Source: Chara braunii
Taxonomy: Eukaryota; Streptophyta; Charophyceae; Charales; Characeae
Direction: 5' to 3'
DNA length: 22,692 nt
Assembly (NCBI GenBank): GCA_003427395.1
Contig: BFEA01000640.1
Span: 112,513-135,204, forward strand
A program made the position numbers and the translations under genes. Positions 1 through 9,085 of this stretch are shown in pieces (position 1 is the first letter of the stretch; each line of letters begins with the position of its first letter). Below the pieces are notes generated by a model, which was given only the letters and a program-made list of their open reading frames with translations, was not told where the DNA came from and ran no database searches.

Positions 1-254
1 ACATCTACTGCACGAACAGACATGACTTGCACAGCCCCCTGGACGAACAGGTATGACTCCCACAATTGAATGCTGCAACTGTTCGTCCTGGGGCATGACT
101 GTGACCCTTGACATGACTTCTCACTTAGTTAGGATGTGACTTTTGACCCAGAGAACATGTCTTTTGATCTGCTTTTCACGAGTTGGGTTCTGGCCAAGTG
201 GACCCCATTATGCTGTATTCGTCATTCAGGGTCCGAACGGGTAAGGCCCTTTTA
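1..254 (-). repeat. 3' LTR of element 1 (partial)
   Basis: This stretch matches 7614-7868 with two transitions (at 202 and 209), one 1-bp indel near 244 and one N. In element sense it is the upstream (U3) end of the 3' LTR, lying just after the end of pol. The match stops at 254. On the inner side, element sense, a short purine-rich run (about 255-262, GGCGAGAG) could be part of the polypurine tract. The rest of this LTR lies left of the window. Confidence 0.88.
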
Positions 255-293
255 CTCTCGCCGGCCTAGTTTCGAAGTCCTCTAAGAAAACCT

Positions 294-1665
294 TCATCTA
301 TCTATGATGCTTATTCCTCTTCTGACTCTTTCATAAGCAGATACAATATGAGGTGCAGACTCAATCAATTCCTCTCTTGTGAACCAGCGAACTTCACTTG
401 GGTCCTGATATACGCTGGGGTCTGCCTCGTACGTCCAGTTTGAAGAGTACTTTCAGCAATAATCTTGTCCACATCATATTTCCCATCCATACTAGGAGGA
501 ATCGCCGATCTGCGATTGGGAAACAACTCATTCGTCATGCAAGGTAAGAGCTTTGAGGCGTGAAACACTGGATACGTATGCAAATGCAGAGGAATCTCAA
601 TCACGTAAGAAGGTCCATCCACATCTCCAATCACATCTAGAACCTGCCAAGGTCCTCTGTAGGCTGGTAGCAATTTTTGGGAAATGTTCTCCTCAGGAAC
701 GAACTCATTAGACTTAACCCATACCAGATCACCTACAACAAATTGAGGTCTTCTATGTTTATTTGCTTGTTCTATCATATGATGTTGTGCCTTTAATATA
801 TTCTCCTTAACTTTTTCGATGTCTTTTTGATATTGGATCGCAAATTCACTTGTTCCTAGTGAAAGCTTATGCACTTGATCCGGTCTCAGGCGATCGATAG
901 GTCTGCGTGGACGCCATCCCAAATGCAACTCCATCGGAGTCTTGCACGTAGACAGATGAACATAGTTATTATAGGCACTAGCAACTTTGGGCAAATGCTC
1001 ATCCCAGTTAATCTGGTCGGGACGTATGTACATACCCAGCGTCTGCTGCAAAATCTTGTTCATTTGCTCAGTTTGGCCGTTTGTTTCAGGATGTCGACCG
1101 GACGACATAGTCAACTTAGAACCATAGACATTCATTAGTTGCTGCTATTGTTCACTCGTGAAACGCGAATCTCTGTCACTGACAATTGTTAGGGGATGTC
1201 CATAATCCTTCACCCAGTGGTTAAAGAATTCCCGGATTACCAATTTTGTTCTTGCTTCCGCTGGCAATGCTACAAAGACAACATACTTACTAAACCTGTC
1301 AACAATGACCATAACATGCGTTTTTCCATTCCTGCTTTTTACCTTGGTGTCCATAAATTCAATGGACACAGAGTCTCCTAGACCTGTTGGGATTGGCAAA
1401 GGCTTCAACAGACCAAGGGGAGGATGAGTAGCGTTCTTATTTCTTTGGCACACTTGACAACCCTGCACATAAGCGATGCAGTCGGGTTTCATACGAGGGC
1501 AAGTGTAGGAACGTGACAAGTTCGCATAAGTCTTCTTCCATCCAAAATGACCTTCAGTGTCATGACACTCTCCCAAGATCAGACTTTTGATCTCTTCCAC
1601 GTTTGGAATACAACGCTTATCATGCACATCTGTCTGCTCAAACAACAGTCCTTGTGTAACGATAA
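294..1665 (-). pseudogene. Ty3/gypsy integrase with chromodomain-like tail (broken)
   Basis: This is the integrase module of element 1, which would join element cDNA to the chromosome. The zinc-binding HHCC part is visible from about 1578 down to 1440 (ECHDTEGHFGWKK, then GCQVCQRNK). The catalytic core follows with DRFSKYVVF, IVSDRDSRFTSEQ and the Glu of GRHPETNGQTEQ. The first catalytic Asp, expected in an S-I-D-F-M-D context as in the second element of this window, reads Glu here (SIEFMDT, GAA). An in-frame TAG at 1142-1144 interrupts the core where Trp is expected. The C-terminal part has a chromodomain-like segment around 430-500 (YDVDKIIAES). Its end continues in another frame (about 294-400, through REELIESAPHIVSAYE), so a frameshift near 400 is needed. 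Upstream, the frame differs from the RNase H connector, with a shift near 1662. Confidence 0.9.
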
Positions 1666-2260
1666 TTAGGAAACTCTTGTGGCGCTTCCTGCACACGCTT
1701 AAACATAGCGCCATAGACAGGGTCAGTGGAATACACATTTCTAATCTTCTCCTGCACATTGGCGCCCACATCTAAATATGTTACAATGGCACCAAGGAAA
1801 TTGGATCTTTGACTTAGTGCATCGACAACAACGTTATACTTACCCTTAACATGCTTTAGCTCAAAATCATATTGATCAATCTCAGCAGCCCACCTAGTTA
1901 ATTTAGGTGTCATTCGGGCCTGTGTTTTAAGCCAGCGAAGTGCTCATGATCTGAGTGCACTTTGAAGTGGCGTCCTAAGAGATAGTGTCGCCAGTGATCT
2001 AGAGCTTCACGGAGAGCAAACAAATCCCTCTCATACGTAAAAGCGGCGACCTTCTCACTAGGCAGTCATCGGGACATAAACTCAACAGACCTGTATCCAT
2101 TCCCATCGTCCTGTTGGAGTACAACACCTATCCCGTACTGACTGGCGACGACAAAGGGCAAAGATGGATTAACAACCTTCAAAACCGGATAATTAATTAG
2201 ACATCTCTTTAGACGTTTGAACGAAGCCGTACAATATGAGTCTCACTTCCAGATGTTTCT
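1663..2260 (-). pseudogene. RNase H domain of element 1 (broken)
   Basis: Normally degrades the RNA strand of the RNA:DNA hybrid during reverse transcription. Recognisable pieces in order are VLKVVNPSLPFVV, ASQYGIGVVLQQDDGNGYR, LPSEKVAAFTYERDLFAL, DHWRHYLLGRHFKVHSDH and LTRWAAEIDQYDFELKHVKG. They lie in different frames, with shifts near 2255 and 1960 and in-frame stops at about 2239-2241 (Trp expected) and near 2069 (Arg expected). Compared with the second element (FVITIDASRYGIG), three residues including the first catalytic Asp are missing after FVV, consistent with a 9-bp in-frame deletion. The connector after it continues to about 1665 before the frame changes into integrase. Confidence 0.85.
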
Positions 2261-3594
2261 TTCTTTAACAATCTGTGAAGGGGTGCAACAATTATCGTGA
2301 AGTGTCTAACGAACTTCCGATAATAGTTGGTTAGCCCAAGGAACGACCGCAACTCAGGCCAATATCGAATTGCTGCAATCTTTGCGTCCTCCGGTTTGAT
2401 CCCATCACCATCAAGCACATGCCCCAGATATAAAACCTGACGCTTAGCCCACTCACACTTCTTGGGGTTCAATTTCAATTTTGCCTCACGTAATTTATTT
2501 AGCACAAGTCGAAGGTGCTCACAATGTTCTTTTAGATCTTCACTAAAAATCAAAATATCATCAAGATATGCGACAACAAATTTATCAAGCCATTCACGAA
2601 AAAGTTCGTTCATCGTTCGCTAGAAAGTTGCAGGTGCATTAGTAAGACCAAAGGGCAACACAATGAACTCATAGTGCCCATACCTTGTACAAAAGACAGT
2701 CTTGTATTGGTCTTCTGGTTCTACCTCAATCTGATGGTAGCCAGACTTCAGATCAATTTTCGTAAAGTACTTGTTCCTTTGAACTCGATCCAATAAATCA
2801 TCGATTCTGGGTAATGGCTCAACATTCTTAATAGTTATATCATTTAATCTCCTATAATCAATACACATGCGGACCCCGCCATCTTTCTTCAACACAAATA
2901 GCACTGGCGCACCATAAGGCGAGGAGCTAGGCCTTATCCATCCCTTTTCCAACATTTCATCGAGATGGGTTCATAGTTCATCCAATTCTTTGGGTGACAT
3001 TCTATACATAGACCCCTTAGGAATCTGACTTCCTGGTACAATCTCAATGCGATGTTTGATTGGTCGTTCCACCACACCGCTCGGGGCCTCTGCCACATCT
3101 GCGAATTCTTTCAAAATTTTTTCAACTTCTGGGGACTTTGCCTCTTCTTTGGCTTCTCCTTCCTTCACTGGGCGCACATATGCTACAAACACTTGATCAT
3201 TCAAATTGTATTTCTTTACATGGCGAGCGAACGCGGGGGCACTCATACAACAATGAGCCAAGCTGCTTTCCTTACCAGATTCATGGAATAGGCGATTTTT
3301 TTTCTTTCCATCCTGCGGATTTGGGAGCCAACACTCATGATACCTTAACTTTATATCCGCATCTGCAGCTTCACCCCAATCCATGCCTAAAAGAATGTCA
3401 AAAGGGAGACTATCTTCCACCAAAAGAGTCAGAGAGTGGAGAACGCGTTCCACCTTCCCCTCTGCTTCGAGCCGGAAGTATGTCTGGACCCCTTCAACAT
3501 ATCTATCCATTATAGTCTCAGTACTATTTGCTAATTTACTGACTACGGGCTCATCAAACTGTTTGACCTTTAGCCCGAGACGCAACTTTTGCAA
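2209..3594 (-). pseudogene. Protease C-terminus and reverse transcriptase of element 1 (two in-frame stops)
   Basis: One frame runs through this interval with only two stops. The N-terminal part carries the end of an aspartic protease (LPFDILLGMDWGEAADADI) and the acidic linker to reverse transcriptase. The polymerase motifs follow: [60 protein letters not shown], the catalytic YLDD box (FVVAYLDDILIFS, near 2560-2580), then KKCEWAKRQVLYLGHVLDG and the thumb FLGLTNYYRKFV. The stops are TGA at 2971-2973, where Arg is plausible, and TAG at 2620-2622, between NAPATF and RTMNELF, where Gln is usual. Both can be explained by single C-to-T changes. The YLDD residues themselves are intact. Confidence 0.94.
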
Positions 3595-3890
3595 ACTTTT
3601 TTACTTATATAGCTGCGTGTTGATCCACTGTCAATCATACCTCAAACTCTTACTTTATTGACTTCTAGATCTACAATAATTAGCTACCCTCTCTGTTTTT
3701 TCATTTCGACCCAGACTTTGCGACGAGTGACCAACTCATCACCTATACCTGCGAGGGATCCACCTAGAGAGGTACATACACTAACTACCTCTGGACAACT
3801 AACTAGGTGGGGGTCGCTTACTTTTTCAGCTTCTGCCAGTGGAACCTTCGGATGGGAGGATGTTTTTCTATTTACATCCGAAGTTCTCAA
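3594..3890 (-). pseudogene. Gag-pol junction and protease active site (broken)
   Basis: This is the N-terminal part of the retroviral-type aspartic protease, which would cleave the polyprotein. The active-site triplet is seen as MIDSGSTRSYIS (D-S-G codons at 3624-3632). The frame is interrupted by TAG at 3684-3686 and TGA at 3642-3644. Upstream of the TAG a 68-residue open stretch links to the gag end but lies in another frame than gag. Downstream the frame changes again within a run of six T (about 3597-3602 on plus) before the protease C-terminus in the next segment. The homopolymer position makes a consensus error possible for that shift, but not for the two stops. Confidence 0.75.
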
Positions 3891-5902
3891 AGAGGCAACT
3901 GAAACCGATACTGGTTGTTCCCTTTTAGTACCTTATAATCTGGGCAATAGGGAACAATGTGGTTGGGGTCACCACATTTAAGGCATTGGTCGACAACTTT
4001 CCTTTCTTGCCAAACTTTTTCTGTAATCCCCATTCCAAGGCTCCCCTTCGGGCAAACCTGGATGGGGTGGATATGGCTTATCCCAGTTGTTATACCAAGT
4101 GCCTCGTCCTCTACCCCAAGTGGAGTTGAAACCTCGACCGCCTTGCGAGGGACCATTGCCCCTTCCACCCACGTAGTAGCTACCTTCGCCAACACCCCTC
4201 TGGGTGCCGGGTCCTCTTCCTCCACGTTCGCGGCCTCTTCTTCCTCGGCCACGTCCTCTTCCTTGACGCCCTCCCCGCGGGCTGCAACGGCCGCGTAGTC
4301 CCCCTCCTGGACTACCGAACCATTGGCTCCTCCCTCCAAACCATAGTCTATCTGGTCATAGGAGAGAGTCTCGACACCTCCTTCTTCAAAGGTAAGAAAA
4401 AGGTTGTCCTTCCCAGGTATGTTCCCTGAGATAATGCGGTTCTGCCACTTCTTACCCGCTTGCAGATCTTTCCAATAATGACAGTAGTTAGCTTCGGCTA
4501 AGAAGCCAGCATGATCTATAGCAATCTTGCTGAACTTCTCGTACGTCATCCCCTCTTCCTTTGTGCGGGGACAAAGCTGAGTACGGAGAGGGTCGGGTAG
4601 TGCCCTTGCGAAGTTGTTAAGGATTTGAGTAGGAGTGAGTCCATGTTCAACGCATTGTAAAAGTTCATCCATCGTTGCTTTGAGTGCAGATGCACTCTTC
4701 CATTTCCGATCCGCAATGTTTAATATCAGCATTTTTGTTCTACGTGCCAAATTTTTATCTTCAAATCTTTCTCTGACAACTTTGAAGAAATATTCAATTC
4801 TCGTTTGCTGTGAGTACTCAATCATAGTTTGGCAGTTAGTTTTTTTTTGCAACGATATGGCGAAGCTCATTGCGTCGCCGGCCATACACGAAGTGGCCAT
4901 CAAGACTCTGTCCCAATACATAATGAATTGTCCGTATACATAAGACTCTAGGGCAACAATCCAATGTAAGACACTCTTCTCCTTCTTGCCTGTGTAAGTC
5001 CACAACACTTTGACTTTAATTTTTCTCACATCCCCACTTTCTTCTCGCTACACTCCCTTTCCTTTCTTGTCTCCATTTCCCCCATCTCCCCCATCTCCGC
5101 CTCCATCTCCTCCTCCTCCTCCACTGCCGCGAATTATCTTTTCAATTACGGCGAAAGTGAAGGTTTGATTGATGTGATCATCTAATTTCTGAATATATGA
5201 CTGCACATGTTGATCAACATCCTTTGCGGACTTCTGCAGGAAGGTGTTCCAGATTCCCTCGAATTCGTATTAGTGGGTCTCAACTTTCTGCAATGTTTTG
5301 TTCATTATTGCTAATTCTTGCTTTGTATGGAGGACCGTTTCTGTCAGGAGTGCAAGTTTTTCTTTGGTTGCTATTTGCTTGTCTTTTTGGTTTTGCAACT
5401 CTTTTTGCAACCTCACCCACTGCTTGCAGTCTTTTTCTCTCTTCAAACTCTTGTCACTTTGCAGCCAACATTTTACTATGCAATTCAATTCGTTTTTCCT
5501 CCAATAAGAGTTCTTTTTCCCTTTTGTCTTCAATGGACGCCAATTTTGCAATGAACGTATCTCTTTCCTCCTCCGTCTCTTCAATCTGGTCACTGGAGTA
5601 TGCATACTTATCATACCAATCCAGCGGTTTAACTCGAAGTCCTCCACCTGTCTGGCTACTTTCCCCCCTGTCTGTCCGTCGCCGGATGAGCCTGTCATCA
5701 GCAGGTTCATCTTCTTCTTCTCGGTCTGTCGACGTTCTACTTCAGCCTGTTCTGCAGCCAAGGGCCCTGGCTTCACAGTGTCGGATCTCATCATCATATG
5801 GGAGGTACAAACCCTCCCGAAGCCCAGGGGAAAGAAAATTCTGAACAAGGGGCCCAACAAAACTGAAAGGGCCAACAACCCTTGCATAGGATAGTCATCC
5901 AT
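3887..5902 (-). pseudogene. Gag of element 1 (coiled coil, gag domain, RGG box, zinc knuckle; broken)
   Basis: Structural protein that would package element RNA. I start at ATG 5900-5902; one frame then runs to 3887 with two in-frame stops, TAA at 5270-5272 and TAG at 5048-5050. The first part (about 5270-5700) is Lys/Glu/Gln-rich and coiled-coil-like. A helix-like stretch (KDVDQHVQSYIQKLDDHI) and a Gly/Asp-rich linker follow between the two stops. The retrotransposon gag domain spans about 5025-4440 (for example KVVRERFEDKNLARRTKM). A CCHC zinc knuckle, CLKCGDPNHIVPYC, lies at 3954-3985. Between about 4301 and 4018 the sensible product is in another frame, an Arg/Gly-rich segment typical of a nucleocapsid (QGGRGFNSTWGRGRGTWYNN). 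Two opposite frameshifts, at a C5 run near 4301-4306 and a T5 run near 4018, bracket it. Confidence 0.85.
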
Positions 5903-6741
5903 GCTGGGTGACAACACAGGAACGGCCTCCGCTGACCCAACAAGTAGACAACCCAAGTACTATACTAACTTTATGTGGATGGGATCTGCCTTGTTTTTTT
6001 TTTTTTCAAACTCTGGATATCGCTGCGTCAAGAATAACGAATTTCAAGGAATATGGAACTTTTATAACTTCAATATACAATAGGACGATTTTTTTTTTTC
6101 CCCTTTCTTTCTTTTACTTCGCTTATTGTCTGTCTTCACTTCAATACACCTGGATTTGTACTCACACTTGTCTGGTTGTGTCTTGTTTGTTCTCCTTCCT
6201 TTGATCTTTATTATTACAAATAAGTTTGGTCTTCTGCGCAGGGATGGACTGGAGTTCTTACAAAGTCAGATGCGATGGATAGTACTTCAGTACAGATCAG
6301 ATTTATCCAGATCACTTATGCCTTAGACTCACTTTGCATCTGACGTGGCAGTCTGCCACAACTCCCTAGCTCACTCCTATCTTCTACTACTTCCTACCAG
6401 CGCAGACGTCAGACCAGATGCCATGGGAATGGAACCGGACGACTCTGACAAAACCCACTCTACCACTCTGACCTCTTGACCAGACTGGGTCCCAGGTGAC
6501 TCGACCAGACAGCAGCAGCAGCCACCACCAGAGAGGAAGGGGGAGGAAGGTACACGGCACACAAATCCACAAGCAGCCAGGTAAGGGGTAGGAGATTCTT
6601 CTCTTCTTTGTAGACGTCGAAGCCCCTCCTAATCCTAACCACCTCTCTTCTCACACTTCCACTATAGCCAGCATCTTCAAGCCAGCATATCCTCCTCGCC
6701 AGCCTTACTCATGCCAGCACTTCAGTGAGCGCAACAAGTTC
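5903..6741 (-). other. 5' leader of element 1 (non-coding)
   Basis: This lies between the primer-binding site and the first gag ATG. It contains T-rich runs on the plus strand (about 5994-6006 and 6090-6100) and no ORF with recognisable content. Short open frames at 6377-6654 show no conserved motif. A leader of about 840 bp is long but not extraordinary for a plant Ty3/gypsy element. Confidence 0.6.
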
Positions 6742-6754
6742 TGCTCCGATACCA
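6742..6754 (-). promoter_or_regulatory. Primer-binding site, initiator tRNA-Met-like
   Basis: On the minus strand the sequence reads TGGTATCGGAGCA. It differs by one base in its first twelve from the common plant PBS complementary to initiator tRNA-Met (TGGTATCAGAGC). It sits 3 bases from the inner end of the 5' LTR (6758), the usual spacing. First-strand cDNA synthesis would start here. Confidence 0.72.
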
Positions 6755-6757
6755 AAT

Positions 6758-7868
6758 TGCAAGGAACCTGACTGTTCATAGCTTGCTGGAGTGTATCTCA
6801 TTGCATGCATAGATGTCATCATACAGATAGAGAAACTTCACACGAAGCCAAATCGAGATGAGATGAGAACCAGATAGCGCAGCTCATATTATCACAACAA
6901 CATTTTACAAAGAGTATCTNGNGTCCAAGAGTTCAGCGCCAACANAGTACAAGTCTCTTTCGTTCCATACTCAATATAGGGCNTGGCTCAGCCAGCGTCT
7001 GCCCTCAGATCACAGGTATGGCGCCAACAGGTAAGTATCCACCATATCCAANTCNTTANCCTGTCTTATCTCTCCCTCCCTCTCGAGATCCCTGTCTTNG
7101 TTCCCTTGTCTCACACTGCATGCTCACTCCCTACTTATGAGGATCTACTCTGAATGCTACTCACTGATGTCTACTANTAACCCCTCTACTTCTACTNATA
7201 ATGCTGGCNCAGCTATGGCTGCTTCTGCCAGTCAGCGCCCAGCCTCTTCTTCCTCTGCTTGCGCAGCTTCCAGCCNGCGCATTCTCCCTGCATGCTAGCG
7301 CACAAGTGCTTCAGCACTTCNACGCATCAATNCCAGTGGNGATCNNTCGTGTAGGGAGGCTGGCCTGGTCTCTTATAGTGCTGGCCTCCCTTCGTGAGGT
7401 CTGCATCAGTCTTCCTTGGGTCTGTCCCCAGTCCCAAGCCTCTGTGGAGTGTGTCCCAGTACCTTACCCTCAGGGTCTGCTGCTGCTGCGGCCTTCAGGC
7501 CTGAATTTCAGACTTCCAGTCTGCATCTAGACTCCCTCTTTGACTGGGATCTGGACTGGGACCTTATCTTTTTGACTTCTTTATGAACAGACACATCTAC
7601 TGCACGGACAGGCACATCTACTGCACGAACAGACATGACTTGCACAGCCCCCTGGACGAACAGGTATGACTCCCACAATTGAATGCTGCAACTGTTCGTC
7701 CTGGGGCANGACTGTGACCCTTGACATGACTTCTCACTTAGTTAGGATGTGACTTTTGACCCAGAGAACATGTCTTTTGATCTGCTTTTCACGAGTTGGG
7801 TTCTAGCCAAGCGGACCCCATTATGCTGTATTCGTCATTCAGGGTCCGAACGGGTAAAGGCCCTTTTA
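6758..7868 (-). repeat. 5' LTR of element 1 (about 1.1 kb)
   Basis: The inner end is set by the PBS three bases away and by an independent copy of the same terminus at 17523, which also starts at TGCA. The outer end is where the match with 1-254 stops. The region contains most of the window's N bases (6920-7346, 7710), so its sequence is unreliable. A 21-bp direct repeat lies at 7592-7633. In element sense the LTR would carry the promoter and polyadenylation signal, but I do not see an unambiguous TATA box in it. Confidence 0.82.
7592..7633. repeat. 21-bp tandem repeat, two copies, inside the LTR
   Basis: Two adjacent 21-bp units (CACATCTACTGCACGRACAGR) differ at two positions. Window position 1 lies within the equivalent of the second unit of the 3' LTR, so only one copy can be seen there. 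Confidence 0.8.
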
Positions 7869-8489
7869 GTTGGGCCTGAAACATTCACCCAGTTGACCCG
7901 ACATTTGCAGACACTGAGATTCGATCCCTAGACCTGTGCCTGAACCCTGTACATTGACCCTGTGTGATAAGTGAGATTCGATTCCTAGACCTGTGCCTGT
8001 GCCCTTTACATTGACCCGGTGCCTGTGTGAGATTCGAACCCGAGACCTGTTCTGTGTCATAGGTTAGGCTGTAGGTCGGGTAGGTGGACTCGATCCCCAG
8101 GTCTGTAGGTTAGTAGTTAAGTCTGTTACCAGTAGCCCTAGGGAGGTCTGTTCTAGAAGTCTCTACCTGAGTCTACTGAGGGCCTATAGTCAGTCCGTAG
8201 GTCTGTAGGCTCTGGAAGGCTGTAGGTCCCTGTAGGCCGGTCCAGTCAGCAAGTATCAGGGAAGGGCTGCACGTGGGGGAAGGTTCTGGCCACGTGGTAT
8301 GCAGAAGGCTCCGGAAACGCGTTTTGGGGCCACGCGTTTTGGCCCAGAGGGCCCACACGTTTTGGGACTACCAGGCCTACGCGGTCTGGAAGTTTCCAGG
8401 CCCGGGCCCCATGCGGTAAGAGGCCAGGTCCATGCATTTTGGCCCAGGCCCACGCGTTTTGAGGCAGGGCCCGGCCACCTCCGAATAAG
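7869..8489. other. Gene-free flank of element 1 with tandem and dispersed short repeats
   Basis: No convincing gene. At 7916-8060 a 56-57-bp unit beginning GAGATTCGA is repeated about 2.5 times (starts 7916, 7973, 8029). At 8090-8240 the word CTGTAGGT(C/T) recurs. At 8310-8460 GC-rich variants of ACGCGTTTTGGCCCAG recur four to five times. Open frames here (for example minus 8246-8521) consist of translations of these repeats and are rejected as genes. The composition resembles a promoter or LTR-like region leading to the TATA-like site that follows. Confidence 0.6.
7916..8060. repeat. 57-bp tandem repeat, about 2.5 copies
   Basis: Units start at 7916, 7973 and 8029 with GAGATTCGA, then CCTAGACCTGTGCCTG, and contain ACATTGACCC. 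The third copy is partial. Confidence 0.85.
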
Positions 8490-8497
8490 TATAAATA
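8490..8497 (+). promoter_or_regulatory. TATA-box-like site
   Basis: TATAAATA follows a GC-rich stretch. An ATG lies 42 bases downstream of its end (8539), so transcription starting about 30 bases downstream would give a short leader. The motif alone is weak evidence. It would drive plus-strand transcription towards, and antisense to, the giant minus-strand exon. Confidence 0.35.
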
Positions 8498-8538
8498 AAG
8501 AGGCAGCGTCCAGCCATTCATTCATTCGCTTGTGAGCC

Positions 8539-8655
8539 ATGCGGAAGCGCTGCTTCGGTGACTTGTGCGTGGAGGTCTGCAGGTTCCCGGAGCTGAAGTG
8601 GGCAGTGAGGGAGACGACGGCCATTGCTGGCCAGGAGGAAGACAACGGTCCATAG
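8539..8655 (+). CDS. Possible 38-residue small ORF downstream of the TATA-like site
   Basis: An ATG-started frame of 38 codons ends at TAG 8653-8655. The product starts MRKRCFGDLCVEVCRFPEL, is basic at the N-terminus and has three Cys. I recognise no family. Support is only its position after the TATA-like site. Its 3' end runs into a short tandem repeat (8636-8690, with GAGGAAGACAACGG repeated). It could equally be chance or part of an untranslated leader. Confidence 0.15.
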   Translation: MRKRCFGDLCVEVCRFPELKWAVRETTAIAGQEEDNGP

Positions 8656-9047
8656 CTAGGAGGAGGAAGACAACGGCAGCCATAGCCGCCCAGCTGTTGT
8701 CACCGACAGAGTGTACAGAGTGTGTGTGTCTGTGTAGCGTGGACATTCAGGGTAGATCCTCGTACATGCGTGCACAAGGGAGGGTGAGGCTGGTGGTGGA
8801 GACTGTTTTCGGCGGCCATAGCCACAAGTTGTGCAGTCGACTTGAACAGAGTTTAAGTACAAGTTTGATGTTGATTCTGAGTTGAACATCAGTTGCGTGT
8901 ATGCATGTTGTAAGCAAGTTTGGAGTACAGCCTGATTTCAGCCCCAGCCCCAAAATAATACGGTATAGGTTATGTTCCCACTTTGCACAACAGCACGAAA
9001 CGCAGTGGTGGTTTAAAGAAGAAAGACATGCTCTGTACCAATGGGCC

Positions 9048-9085
9048 TAGCTCAGTTGGTACATCCATGAACTGTTGATTGAATC
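9048..9085 (+). other. tRNA-like A-box and weak B-box (possible SINE relic)
   Basis: TAGCTCAGTTGG at 9048-9059 fits the Pol III A-box consensus exactly. GATTGAATC at 9077-9085 resembles a B-box, but the gap between them is only 17 bases, shorter than in a functional tRNA-type promoter. A second B-box-like word, GATCGAATCC, lies at 9247 in the duplicated unit. I see no cloverleaf, so this is not called a tRNA gene. Confidence 0.25.

Larger units (their letters stand above)
1..7868 (-). mobile_element. Ty3/gypsy LTR retrotransposon, element 1 (left end cut by window)
   Basis: A nearly complete LTR retrotransposon read on the minus strand. The same terminal sequence occurs at 1-254 and 7614-7868 in direct orientation. 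Between the copies, reading right to left, lie a primer-binding site, gag, protease, reverse transcriptase, RNase H and integrase. This order, with integrase last, is that of Ty3/gypsy rather than Ty1/copia. A chromodomain-like tail on integrase suggests a chromovirus-type element. All coding modules are interrupted by stops or frameshifts, so this copy cannot encode its own proteins as sequenced. The outer boundary at 7868 is where the two LTR copies stop matching. The LTR reads TA...CA rather than TG...CA in element sense, so the exact terminus may be off by a few bases. The target-site duplication cannot be tested because the left end lies outside the window. Confidence 0.93.

Noticed and set aside
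7201-7530. A plus-strand 109-residue frame in the LTR.
   Set aside because: It lies inside the 5' LTR, contains several N bases and has no recognisable sequence.
8246-8645. Minus-strand frames with repeated PQNAW/PKRVG words.
   Set aside because: Translations of the ACGCGTTTTGG repeats; no homology or gene structure.
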